From NCBI GenBank assembly GCA_023935145.1, contig CM043700.1:107138400-107202399 (forward strand): DNA of 64,000 nucleotides, written 5' to 3'. Source of the stretch: Bretschneidera sinensis (Eukaryota > Streptophyta > Magnoliopsida > Brassicales > Akaniaceae). The notes under the pieces were generated by a model. It was not told where the DNA came from. It ran no database searches and worked only from the letters and a program-made list of their open reading frames with translations. The position numbers and the translations under genes were made by a program. Shown in pieces: positions 11,634 through 22,149 of the stretch (its first letter is position 1; every line of letters starts with the position of its first letter).

Positions 11634-13625
11634 TGTTCTTCTCATAGTTTACATCGAAAGCTAGCCTTTTAAGCTCTCTATTACCCACCCTAGATTGTTT
11701 CCTACCCGAAAACTGACCATGGCACCTGGATTTACACTCATCACTTCAAATCCTTTCAATTTCCTCAAACAATATAATTGCTTGATCCTCTACTCTATCT
11801 AAGGAAACCCCCACCATCTTGTGAATCTTTTTCACCCAATTCAAAACCCAAACTGACACCCTACAATTCACAGCAACTGCATCACCCATATCCGTCCCCA
11901 CCCAATGGTCTACCAAAACTACACTCTTCATCAAAGCCAAACACATCTCACTAGACCCACTCACCTCACTAGCCTTACCACAACCCAATGATAAAGTAAC
12001 TCCACAATCCACCAAATAGGCTTCATGACCTGCCCCTTTCAATTCTGGTCCAACCCCAAAGGAAAACAAAAATAAGATCGCCATAAGCACACACCACCAA
12101 ATTATCAACAATATTACACTCCTGAATCTCCCTTGAAAATTCTGCTTGCAAAGGCACCATAGCACTCATTGTATCCTTTGAATCAACAGAGGGCTTGAAT
12201 TGCCAGGACGGACAAGATTCACATGGAGAATCCAAGCCAATCCCAAGTGCTGGCTTCGGTGTGGAATTTCAGGAACGATCTCCCTCTAAAAACATAATTG
12301 TGGCACCTGATTCACCTCCAAATTAGAAACTAAACCCCTTTGCGACGCTAGAACCATCATTGATTGGCCGGACAAGGTCGGACAGGGATTGCCGCCACTG
12401 GTTAAGGGGACCGCAAGCAACGGCGCCGGCACAGCACCAACCCGAGGCACTGAGGGGCCAAAAGGAGTGGCCACCCACAATTTTCTTAAATTCTAGGCCT
12501 AGCCCTTTTGGGCTTTTTTCCAATTTTACCCACTCTTTTGACCAGCCTAAGTCCACTCAAGGCTGAAGGCCCTTTTCTCATGCTTGGATCCACATTCAAA
12601 GAATTAATAACCAGATGGCCTTTTAAGCTCTCTATTGTTTTTCTCATAGTTTACATCGAAAGCTAGCCTTTTAAGCTCTCTATTACCCACTCTAGATTGT
12701 TTCCTACCCGAAAACTGACCACGGCACCTGGATTTACACTCATCACCTCAAATCCTTTCAATTTCCTCAAATAATATAATTGCTTGATCCTCTACTCTAT
12801 CTAAGGAAACCCCCCACCATCCTGTGAATCGTTTTCACCCAATTCAAAACCCAAACTGACGCCCTACAATTCACAACAACTACATCACCCATATCCGTCC
12901 CCACCCAATGGTCTACCAAAACTACACTCTCCATCAAAGCCAAACATGTCTCACTAGACCCACTCACCTCACTAGCCTTACCACAACCCAACGATAAAGT
13001 AGCTCCACAATCCACCAAATAGGCTTCATGACCTGCCCCCTTCAATTCTGGTCCAACCTCGGAGGAAAACAAAAAATAAGATCGTTATAAGCACACACCA
13101 CCAAATTATCAACAATATTACACTCCTGAATCTTCCTTGAAAATTCTGCTTGCAAAGGCACCATAGCACTCATTGTATCCTTTGAATCAATAGAGGGCTT
13201 GAATTGCCAGGACGGACAAGATTCACATGGAGAATCCAAGCCAATCCCGAGTGCAGGCTTCGATGTAGAATTTCAGGAACGATCTCCCTATAAAAACATA
13301 ATTGTGGCACCTGATTCACCTCCAAATTAGAAACTGAACCCCTTTGAGACGCTAGAACCATCATTGATTGGCCGGACAAGGTCGGACAGGGATTACTGGT
13401 ACTGGTCAAGGGGACCGCAAGCAACGGCGCCGGCACAGCACCAACCCGAGACACTAGGGGGCCAAAAGGAGTGGCCACCCACAATTTTCTTAAATTCCAG
13501 GCCCAACCCTTTTGGGCTTTTTTCCAATTTTACCCACTCTTTTGACCAGCCCAAGTCCACTCAAGGCTAAAGGCCCTTTTCTCATGCTTGGATCCACATT
13601 CAAAGAATTAATAGCTAGATGGCCT
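11634..13625 (-). repeat. 1-kb tandem duplication inside LINE ORF1
   Basis: Two copies, about 11634-12621 and 12635-13625, repeat the same sequence with a period of about 1,002-1,004 bases and only scattered substitutions. Anchors are 'cctacccgaaaactgacca' (11701 and 12703) and 'tgattggccggacaaggtc' (12361 and 13365). The junction near 12619 carries an additional 'ccttttaagctctctatt', which also occurs at the start of each copy. This suggests duplication through a short homology. Confidence 0.92.
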
Positions 13626-14460
13626 TTATCTTGACCCACTAATTGTTCACGGCCTTGGACCAAATTTCCAACCTAATCATCTTAGGCTCACCTAAGTCTT
13701 TAAACCCACTGGTCTTACTCGGCCTAGCCCCCAAGCCCACATCCAAAGGAAACTTATCAGTGTGAGCCTTATTAAGACCCACCAACAGCCCCTAGCCTTG
13801 GCCCTGGCTCTGGCTCTCATTTACAGCCCGTGATCCATTCATAATCAATTCAAAATTCGAATTCCCCTCTAGTGTCTTTTACCTTCATCCAAAACCTGTT
13901 CCCCACGCTCCTCCATGCACGTGCCTATCCCACCTTCTTCTTTCCCATCACAACCCCTCACCACCATCGCCCAAGATCTATCTTTCTTGCTCAACAAAAC
14001 GACACTACCTACCAGATCAACACCGTAGTTGGGACAACACCCGGAAAATGACATAGAAGCCTCCGACCTTCCCGTCTTTGCCAAGGCCGGAGCCTCACTA
14101 TTTCGACCCACCATGCCCTTCCCAAAACCAGCCTCAACATCCCCGACCTTCCTCTCTTTCTCAACTTTCTTCGACCCTACACAACGGCCGAAATTAGGCC
14201 CAAAAACTTTGTTCAACCCACTCAAGGCCGAAAGAACACACCACCATCCACCAGCTACCATACCTTCCGGGAACAGAACAAATTTTGCCCTCCCACTGAA
14301 AATTCTGATCAAAGAAACAAACTTGCCGTTTTTATTCCGATGCAATCCCATAATCAAATATCTGTTCCACTCTCTTCTTCTATACCACCAAGGATTGTCT
14401 CCGCTCTCAAATAAGAACTCTTTCCAAGCATTTAGGAACCAAACAAATTCCTAAACATTC
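11746..14460 (-). pseudogene. LINE ORF1, internally duplicated and broken
   Basis: The N-terminal part (13869-14357) reads GLHRNKNGKFVSLIRIFSGR and then LFPEGMVAGGWW, which resembles the DUF4283-type start of plant LINE ORF1 (a nucleic-acid-binding gag-like protein). The middle part is present twice because of the 1-kb tandem duplication. Both copies contain the block GVGPELKGAGHEAYLVDCG or a close variant (11746-12165 and 12797-13072). No CCHC knuckle could be seen with confidence. Several in-frame stops are present. The protein would act as an RNA chaperone for LINE RNA if it were intact. Confidence 0.7.
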
Positions 14461-14634
14461 AACCAAAGAGAAATCTTCCTTCCCGGAGTGAACTTTGAAA
14501 TTCTTAACACATTTTTAGGAACTCCTTCAATAACGAACTCAAACGATTTCTTTTCCACATCAAAGGACTTGCGATACTCAGGTCTTAACACACTCATTAG
14601 CCTTCCACTACTAATACCAATGGAGATGAATCAT

Positions 14635-15824
14635 GAATCAAGAAAGAACCGGCAAAAGTTTTTGGAAGGTTGCATTGCTAGCTTGACAACCTATTGGTCA
14701 TCCTTGGTTTTGGAGAGGTGGAGAAGGTTTACGAAAAATGATTAAAGAGAAGGTTGGTTGGACAAGAAGCATGCACTATAAGTGTAGAGCCTAGACCGAT
14801 TAATAAAAGTTACAAGAACAATTTACTCAAATCCAAAGCAAGGGGTTAAAATAATTTGAATGGATGCATCAATAAAAAATTCATAAAATTTTAAGTGAGC
14901 ATTTAGTGTAATATAAAGTGAAGATCAAACTAGAAAAAGGGATCATTGGTTGTCAAAGATTTTGACAGCAGAGAGAGATTCTCTTATGGGTCACTCTAGT
15001 TATCGCTTCCAAACAATACACACTTCTTAAATCCATTCCTTTCCCTATCAGAAGAATGAAATCCTCATCCCTTGTAACCATGGAGCTCTATTTAATGGCG
15101 AATCTCAAGTCCTAGTCTCTTAGGTTCGGCTTGTTCTATTCAATTGGATTCTCTTTCCAAACTCTTATAGGAGCTAACATCTTTGAAAGATCTAGAATAA
15201 AAAATGTGGCAAAGATAAATTCCCCTTTCTTCACATGCATGGGTCTAAAAATTTGGGAACATGTAATGCACCATGGACTAACATCAAAATATAACAGAAG
15301 CTCTAAATCGTATTTGACTTTCGCAATTTTTAAACTAAAAAAAAAAAAACAGCACCAAAAAATTAGAAACCAGATTTGCCACTATCATACTAGCACGAGG
15401 AAGAAAGAAACCAACCCACAGCGAGTGCTTCATCGCAAATTTGGGAGCTTTTTTATAAAATAAAATAATTTTGCGTTTTTATGGGACTATGGTTGCTTTT
15501 TTGGGGTTTTGTTATTGTTTTGGGGTTTTATTATTGTTTTTGCTTCAAATTTTGATTTTTTTTTATTACAAAAAATTAGATATACCAAAGAAAAGATGAG
15601 AAGATAGAGAAAAAAGAATGTTTAAGGAGATGAATTTTAATGGGATTAAAGTTTAGTTGATGAGAGTTGAGGGAGTTTCAAGAAAGATGGATGGGAAGAG
15701 AGTGAGTGTTTGACCTACGATTAGAGTTAGTTGGCAAGGTCTTTATAAGTGGCATTTTAGTATTTCAATATTTTCCATTACAACTTAACATAGTCTTGAT
15801 GGGCAACATTGGTCAAGGGAGGTA
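14635..15824. other. Interior of the MULE-like element and neighbouring intron
   Basis: AT-rich sequence continuing the target of the LINE. The frames at 14488-14745 and 15131-15463 show no recognisable domain. It holds nothing else that I can support. Confidence 0.5.
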
Positions 15825-16049
15825 TTTGTAGGTTTTGAAAATAGAATTTTATAATTAGCATGCATTAAGGGAAAAAGCAAATAACATTATGATGCAAAAT
15901 GGAAAGAATAAATGTATTATTTCAAGTTTTGGGGAATTTTGAGTTATTTGTGGGATTATTTTGTAACTATATCTTTATTAAGAGCAAGTAGGAATATAGT
16001 AGAAATTGAGTTAAGCAAATTACATATTTTATGAGCATTTACACTATTA

Positions 16050-19000
16050 GGGTCCGTTTGGTTCACGGACAGGATTATGGTAGGATAGGATTATATGGGA
16101 TTAAAGTGGAACTACCTTAATACTATGTTTGGTTCATGAGATTTCTGAATTGGGATTAAATTAGGATAACATGAAAAATGACCAAAATACCCTTGCAAAC
16201 TCAATATACTCTTCTGCGCCAAACCCAAATCTCCATAATTCCTTCTTCTTCCCTCTATTACCCCATCAACCACAATCAATACCATCAACTTTCGTAGACC
16301 TAAACATACCAAACCATTACAAACCCAGGAAAACCCAAGCGATGGCAGAGCCGAAGAAGCTCGATGGCGGTGCGAGGAAGGTCACCCGACGACAGAGAGG
16401 AAGGAGGTCGCACGATCTGTTGTAACAAATCCAGAAGGAGGAGGCCGCACAATTTGTAACAAACCTAGTAGGAGGCCGTGCCATCTAGGGAAGGAGAGGA
16501 GAGAGGAGAGGAAGGAGGAGGAAAACCCAAGCAGTGGCGGGGTCGAGGAAGCTCAATGGCTGCGTGAGGAAGGTCAGGGAAGGAGAAGGGAGGCGCGGGG
16601 GAGAAGCGAGAAGGAGAAGGGAGACGTGGTGGAGGAGGGGGGAGAAGGGAGGCGGGTGGGAGGGGGAAGGAGAAGGGAGGAGTAGGGAAGGAGGGAGAAG
16701 GAGAGGGGAAATGCGGGGGAGGAGGGAGAAGGAGAAGGGAAAAACGAGGGAGGAGGGAGAAGGAGAAGGGAAAAGCGGGGGAGGAGGGAGAAGGAGAAGG
16801 GAAAAGCGGGGGAGAAGGAGAAGGAGAAGGAGAAGGGAGGCATGAGGGAGGAGGGGGAAGGAGGGGTGGAGGCACGGGGGAGGAGGGATGGAGAAGGGAG
16901 GCGCAGAGAAGGGGAGGTGGCGCGGAGGAGGGGAGGAGAGCTATCGCAAGGAGGAGGAGGAGGAGGAGGAGGGGAGGGGAAAGAAGAAGAAAGAGGGGGG
17001 TAAAATGACCTTTGAAAAAAAAAATAGTCCCAACTGGTGGGATTAATTCTGTACCCGAGACGGGGACAGATTTTGAGGGATTAGGATTAGATTTGTCCAA
17101 ACTTAATCCCAGATGAACAGTTAGTACATGGGACTAACTGTTCATGTGAGATTAAGTTAGTCTATCCCACTTTAGTCCCTTGTACCAAACACCTCCTTAG
17201 GGTTTTAATGTTTCCTATTATGTTTAGGAATGGTGCCTATAATAGCACCTTTAGTATGTAGTGGGCAAATGCGGGGGAAGAGGGAGAAGGAGAGGGGAAA
17301 TGCGGGGGAGGAGGGAGAGGGAGAGGGAGAAGGAGAAGGGAAAAGCGGGGGAGGAGGGAGAAGGAGAAGGGAGGCATGAGGGAGAGGGAGAAGGAGAAGG
17401 GAGGCATGAGGGAGGAGGGGGAAGGAGGGGTGGAGGCACGGGGGAGGAGGGATGGAGAAGAGAGGCGCAGAGGAGGGGAGGTGGCGCGGAGGAGGAGGAG
17501 GAGGGGACGAGAGCTATCGCAAGGAGGAGGAGGGGAGGGGAAAGAAGAAGAAAGAGGGGGGGTAAAATGGCCTTTGAAAAAAAAATAGTCCCAACTGGTG
17601 GGATTAATTCTGTACCAGGGACAGTGACAGATTTTGAGGGATTAGGATTAGATTTGTCCAAACTTGATCCCAGATGAACAATTAGTCCCTCCAACCAAAC
17701 GTGAGACTAACTGTTCATGTGGGATTAAGTTAGTCTATCCCACTTTAGTCCCTTGTACCAAACACCCCCTTAGGGTTTTAATGTTTCCTATTATGTTTAG
17801 GAATGGTGCCTATAATAGCACCTTTAGTATGTAGTGGGGAAATGAGGGGGAGGAGGGAGAAGGAGAAGGACAAGGGAAAAGTGGGGGAGGAGTGAGAAGG
17901 AGAAGGGAGGCATGAGAGAGGATGAGGAAGGAGGGGTGGAGGCACAGGGGAGGAGGGATGGAGAAGGGAGGCGCAGAGGAGGAGGAGGAGGGGAGGAGAG
18001 CTATCGCAAGGAGGAGGAGGAGGAGGAGGAGGAGGAGGAGAGGGGAAAAAAGAAGAAAGAGGGGGGGTGAAATGGCCTTTGAAAAAAAAAATAGAGTCCC
18101 AACTGGTGGGATTAATTTTGTACCAGGGACGAGGGCAGATTTTGAGGGATTAGGATTAGATTTGTCAAAACTTAATCCCAGATGAACAATTAGTCCCTCC
18201 AACCAAACATGGGACTAACTGTTCATGTGGGATTAAGTTAGTCTATCCCACTTTAGTCCTTTGTACCAAACACCCCCTTAGGGTTTTAATGTTTCCTATT
18301 ATGTTTAGGAATGGTGCCTATAATAGCACCTTTAGTATGTAGTGGGGAAATGCGGGGGAAGAGAGAGAAAGAGAGGGGTAATGCGGGGGAGGAGGGAGAA
18401 GGAGAAGGGAGGCATGAGTGAGGCGGGGGAAGGAGGGGTGGAGGCACAGGGGAGGAGGGATGGAGAAGGGAGGCGCAGAGGAGGAGGAGGAGGGGACGAG
18501 AGCTATCGCAAGGAGGAGGAGGGGAGGGGAAAGAAGAAGAAAGAGGGGGGTAAAATGGCCTTTGAAAAAAAAAATAGTCCCAACTGGTGGGATTAATTCT
18601 GTACCAGGGACGGGGACAGATTTTGAGGGATTAGGATTAGATTTGTCCAAACTTGATCCCAGATGAACAATTAGTCCCTCCAACCAAACGTGAGACTAAC
18701 TGTTCATGTGAGAATAAGTTAGTCTATCCCACTTTAGTCCCTTGTACCAAACACCCCCTTAGGGTTTTAATGTTTCCTATTATGTTTAGGAATGGTGCCT
18801 ATAATAGCACCTTTAGTATGTGGTGGGGAAATGCGGGGGAGGAGGGAGAAGGAGAAGGGAGGCATGAGGGAGGAGGAGGAAGGAGGGGTGGAGGCACAGG
18901 GGAGGAGGGATGGAGAAAGGAGGCACAGAGGAGGAGGAGGAGGGGAGGGGAAAGAAGAAGAAAGAGGGGGGGTAAAATGGCCTTTGAAAAAAAAAAATAG

Positions 19001-19181
19001 TCCCAACTGGTGGGATTAATTTTGTACCAGGGACGGGGGCAGATTTTGAGGGATTAGAATTAGATTTGTCCAAACTTAATCCCAGATGAACAGTTAGTCC
19101 CTCCAACCAAACATGGGACTAACTGTTCATGTGGGATTAAGTTAGTCTATCCCACATTAGTCCCTTGTACCAAACACCCCC
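16050..19181. mobile_element. PIF/Harbinger-like MITE expanded into a five-unit array
   Basis: The left end is GGGTCCGTTTGGTTCACGG, and the right end reverse-complemented is GGGGGTGTTTGGTACAAGGG. The element is flanked by TTA on both sides (16047-16049 and 19182-19184), the three-base duplication typical of PIF/Harbinger. The left unit contains the full element with a long purine-only interior. The right part of the element plus 64-67 bp of flanking LTR sequence is then repeated four more times. No transposase is encoded. The proline- and serine-rich frames on the minus strand, and the Arg/Gly/Glu-rich ones on the plus strand, only translate the purine repeats. Confidence 0.7.
16487..18975. 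repeat. Long polypurine tracts (GGGAGGA, GGAGAAG repeats)
   Basis: Almost uninterrupted purine runs occur at 16487-17010, 17264-17563, 17837-18068, 18345-18552 and 18826-18972. They are degenerate repeats of GGAGAAGG, GGGGGAGGAGGGAG and GAGGAGGAGGAG. Such mirror-type tracts can form triplex or G-quadruplex structures on the plus strand. In the KINB2 transcript they would be C/U-rich. Confidence 0.9.
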
Positions 19182-19248
19182 TTAGGGTTTTAATGTTTCC
19201 TATTATGTTTAGGAATGGTGCCTATAATAGCACCTTTACTATGTAGTG
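17264..19248 (+). repeat. Four tandem duplications of MITE end plus LTR flank
   Basis: Units 17264-17836 (573 bp), 17837-18344 (508 bp), 18345-18825 (481 bp) and 18826-19248 (423 bp) each contain a purine tract, then 'tcccaactggtgggattaat', then the MITE right end, the TTA, and LTR sequence up to 'tatgtagtg' (tatgtggtg in unit 4). Unit 1 is the original copy ending at 17263. The unit length falls steadily toward the right, mostly because the purine tract shortens. Confidence 0.9.
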
Positions 19249-19429
19249 TTTAGTTATCTTTCTTGTTCTTCTCTTCTCTTACCCTAATTCTTCACCTTTG
19301 CCTCTTAATTACTCTAATTTCTCCTCCTCTATATTATTCCTTTCCTTTATCTTTCTTGTTTATCTCCTTATTTCTTCTCTATCTTTGCCTATCTCTATCT
19401 ATTTCTCCACTTACTTGTTCTACATCGAT

Positions 19430-19440
19430 TGGTATCAGAG
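19430..19440 (+). other. Primer-binding site (initiator tRNA-Met type)
   Basis: TGGTATCAGAG begins two or three bases after the left LTR of the small element, depending on where the LTR end is placed, and would pair with the 3' end of tRNA-iMet. Confidence 0.8.
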
Positions 19441-19724
19441 GTGAAAGATCCACTATCTCTCCAAAATCAACACCTTTATCTAAAAAAAAAAAATCAAGTA
19501 GAATTTTTTATTGAACAGTGCCGCACTACAATGCCGTGAACATTGTTGCCGCTACAGTGCAAATTTGACTTTTCCAGAAAAGTTGACTACTGTTTTCGAG
19601 TAAAATCCAGGTTTATCTCTGATATTTTGATTTATATATATAAAAAAAAAAAAAAAAAAAAAACAGAGGTGAAGGAAAATTTTGGTTGTTACTTGTGTGA
19701 AGAATGGGATCACTTGTTGAGTCA

Positions 19725-19945
19725 AACCATGTTCTATTAGTGAGAATTCATCACGTATTATATCTGAATAGAGGATGTGTTGTGTCAGGTTTTTAGTCTA
19801 TATGGGTTTGTGGAGAAGGTCATGATAGAAACCAACTGGTTTTCAAACTCTTACGCAATTTCGGTTCCATCAAGATGCTATCTTTGCTCAATTATCCCTT
19901 CAAGGTTGTCATATTTACGATGGATGTTGCCAATTGGATATCCAG
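19725..19945 (+). pseudogene. Captured fragment resembling PTB RRM2, frameshifted
   Basis: Three successive frames together resemble the second RNA-recognition motif of plant polypyrimidine-tract-binding proteins (PTB3 type). The first frame (from 19725) reads NHVLLVRIHHVLYL. The second (from about 19774) reads DVLCQVFSLYGFVEKV. The third (19838-19945) starts GFQTLTQF and ends LQGCHIYDGCCQLDIQ, the conserved end of that motif. Two frameshifts separate them. The fragment is in sense with the carrier LTR element and lacks introns across these blocks, so capture from a processed transcript is possible. The match is from my knowledge of the family and was not tested by a search. It encodes no working protein. 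Confidence 0.65.
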
Positions 19946-19969
19946 AGTTACTCCCCCAGTACCAACACA

Positions 19970-20301
19970 GATGTACCCTTACCTCTTTTCAAACTGGTGT
20001 ATATGATGTTGTATCTGGTATAAAGGTCGTCAAAAGGATCACTAGACTAGAGACTTTAAGCCTAAGGGTATTGGACGAGGTGAAATACATTACAATTGAA
20101 CTTCAAGCACTGCAAATCCAGAAAACAGAGCTTCAAATGCAAAAATATGAGCTTCAATCCATAAAAGCTGCTTTAAATCATGCATCTCCTCTACATAAAG
20201 AATCAAGACACATCGTTCATGAAGAATTTGTTGAGTCAACATCCTGTACTTTTGAGGTATTAAAGAATGAAGAACGTACATTTGAAACTCAGAAACTTTA
20301 A
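19970..20301 (+). pseudogene. Unrecognised coiled-coil-like frame in the small LTR element
   Basis: The end of the 174-aa frame (19777-20301) holds a heptad-like segment: ELQALQIQKTELQMQKYELQ, then a charged tail. I do not recognise the family. It could be a remnant of a gag-like protein or a second captured fragment. The frame continues that of the middle PTB-like block, but the junction is not obviously meaningful. Confidence 0.35.
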
Positions 20302-20587
20302 AGGGTGACCATGAAGCTTCAAGAGAGCAACATCAGAGCGGACCGATTGAGCATGCCTTAGTTAAAGATGCAAACATTATAGTTGTTCATGCTATACCTT
20401 CTACTGATTTTGTCATGCCTCCAGATTTTCAAGTTGAGAAGAAAGACTATGTGAGATCATTCTTGTTTTCTCATGATGACTTCAAGTTCAACATACTTCA
20501 AGGTTTACAGTGCTTTCTCATGGCTCAAAACTTTTGATAGCACACCAATTCAAAACTCCAGGTCGAGTTTTTTGTATGTGGGTGAGA

Positions 20588-21040
20588 TGATGCAGAATGG
20601 GAAAAAAATGTGTTATTTTAAGATTTGTGGGATTTTGGGTTATTTGTGGGATTATTTTGTAAATGTTCTTTTTTGATAAGTTATTTTGTAAACATACTTT
20701 TATTAGAAGCAAGTAGTAATATAGGACTTTAGTTTAGGAAATTATATATTTTATTAGTATTTACATCATTAGGGTTTTAGGGTTTCCTATTATGTTCGGG
20801 ATTGGTGCCTATATAAGCAACTTTACTATGTTGGAATAATTCAGACTATGATTATTGAATAAACAGTTGTGTATGGTTATCTCTCTTGTTCTTCTCCTCT
20901 TACCGTAATTCTTCACTTTGCCTCCTATTTCCTCTGATTTCTCCTCCTCACTGTTATTCTTCTCCTCTATCTCCTTATTTCTTCTCTTTCTCTGCCTATC
21001 TCTATCTATTTCTCCTCTCTTGATTGCTTGTTCTACATCA
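20588..21040 (+). repeat. Right LTR of the small LTR element
   Basis: About 450 bp starting TGATGCAGAATGG and ending TTCTACATCA. It retains the unoccupied MITE insertion site near 20770, where 'cattagggttttaggg' corresponds to the TTA target. A TATA-like 'gcctatataagc' lies at about 20807-20818 on the plus strand and would fit the LTR promoter. Confidence 0.75.
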
Positions 21041-21045
21041 CATCA

Positions 21046-22149
21046 TTATTCTAAGGTAAGAGACAACTTAGAGCTCTCACTTTCATAAACTGATTAAAAT
21101 CCTAACTATACAAATATTAAATCCAAATGCTACCATTTTACTTCCAGACATGTTTGGACTCCACTGTGGCATTTTACGTTAATCTGCCTCACTCAGAGTT
21201 TAAGGTTTCTATATTTTTAATCCCTTATTGAAGAATGCCTTTTGCCACTGATAAACAAGAAAACCTATCATATTCTTTCAGCTACATCCTATACTAGTTT
21301 AGGAAGCAACATCACTAAACAACAAAATGAATCAATCAGGTAAAAAAAAATAACAATTTCAAACAAATTTACCCAATACTATTTTTTTTAATAAAGCCAC
21401 CTGTTGTGGTGGAGGTTAGGCAGACACCTACCCATTTATTTGATGGAGAAGATAGTGCAAATAGCATGGGAAATCCCTTAACAAAAACAATCCATATGAA
21501 AAGGCACTAAACCAGGAGAACACACTCTATGGAGGTCTGAAAATACCCAATACTATTTCTAAACAAAGATGTCAAACATATACTAAGCAATAGCAGAACC
21601 TAAAACCTACTCCAACCAACCCCAACTCCTATTTTCCCAGCCCCTGGAACTCCTTTTCTTCGAACTTTTTTCCAGTATTACATTAAGCTCTAACATCATG
21701 CTCAATCCTAAATGCGAAATTGTTTTTCTTGTTCCTTGAATTGGTAAAACTAAACTTTTTTTAGAATTTATTCAAGAAGCACATATGCACACATGGGGAG
21801 GGGGAAAGGAGATGGTTACATGGTTACATATAAGACTCACAACATAAAACATGGGTCACAGGATTGAGAAAAAAAAATGAGAATTTATGTTTGAAGTGGA
21901 AACAAATAAAGAAATAAGATTTGGCATAATCCCCTTGGTAGATATGTGGTTCGACTTAATACAATTTTTGCATGATTCCCTCATCAAAATTTAAGAAAAG
22001 TTAACACTCATGAATACCCCAAACATTACAAGTATCAGCATAGGTACTGCTATTGATCATGATAGATTAATGGGAATGCTCTAGAGTCAGATTATTAAAC
22101 TCATAAAGCACATATGCATATACCTGATATGTGAAATGATGAAGTTTAC
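21046..22149 (-). other. KINB2 intron 3, 5' part
   Basis: Ordinary AT-rich intron sequence directly downstream of the exon 3 donor (CAG/GTAAAC). I recognise no gene or transposon in it. Confidence 0.6.

Larger units (their letters stand above)
7863..14618 (-). mobile_element. L1-type LINE, near full length, defective
   Basis: Minus-strand non-LTR retrotransposon of 6,756 bp, bounded by an exact 16-bp target-site duplication (7847-7862 and 14619-14634). The 3' end is a short oligo(A), seen as oligo(T) on the plus strand. ORF1 lies at 11.7-14.5 kb. ORF2 (endonuclease, reverse transcriptase, C-terminal zinc finger) lies at 7.9-11.6 kb. Both ORFs are broken by stops and frameshifts, and ORF1 contains a 1-kb internal tandem duplication. 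It sits inside KINB2 intron 3 in the same transcriptional sense as the host gene. The exact duplication shows a classic target-primed insertion, and the perfect match suggests it is not extremely old. Confidence 0.92.
7370..15884. mobile_element. MULE-like inverted-repeat element, split by the LINE
   Basis: The left end at 7370-7450 ('gggaaaattactttttccc', then 'aaacctacaaata') matches the reverse complement of 15825-15884 ('cttttttccc'-type, then 'aaacctacaaata'), with weaker similarity continuing inward. This end type is common among plant Mutator-like elements. Without the LINE inserted at 7863-14618 the element is about 1.7 kb and non-coding. The target-site duplication was not found. Confidence 0.45.
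15890..19427 (+). repeat. Left LTR of the small LTR element, split by the MITE array
   Basis: Segments 15890-16049 and 19185-19427 together match the right LTR at 20588-21040. Shared blocks are 'ttatttgtgggattattttg', 'attagggtttta', 'tttcctattatgtt' and 'ggtgcctata'. The right LTR is empty at the position corresponding to 16050-19184, which confirms that the array was inserted later. Confidence 0.75.
15890..21040 (+). mobile_element. Small non-autonomous LTR element with captured gene fragment
   Basis: Two copies of one sequence, 15890-16049 plus 19185-19427 (left, split by a MITE array) and 20588-21040 (right), flank an interior of 1,160 bp. Both start TGATGCA and end with TTCTACATC plus A or G. 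TGGTATCAGAG, a primer-binding site for initiator methionine tRNA, begins two or three bases after the left LTR (19430-19440). This fixes the orientation as plus. A purine-rich GTGGGTGAGA precedes the right LTR. The flanks are CATTA (15885-15889) and CATCA (21041-21045), a 4-of-5 duplication. No gag, reverse transcriptase or integrase is present, so it needed proteins from another element. It lies antisense in KINB2 intron 3. Confidence 0.75.

Noticed and set aside
16465..18202. Long Pro/Ser/Leu-rich minus-strand frames and Arg/Glu/Gly-rich plus-strand frames
   Set aside because: They translate GGAGAAG/GGGAGGA repeats in all phases, recur with the repeat units, and have no domain. They are repeat artefacts inside an intron.
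19263..19514. Plus-strand Leu/Ser-rich 83-aa frame
   Set aside because: It lies in the C/T-rich end of an LTR and crosses the primer-binding site. No protein family matches.
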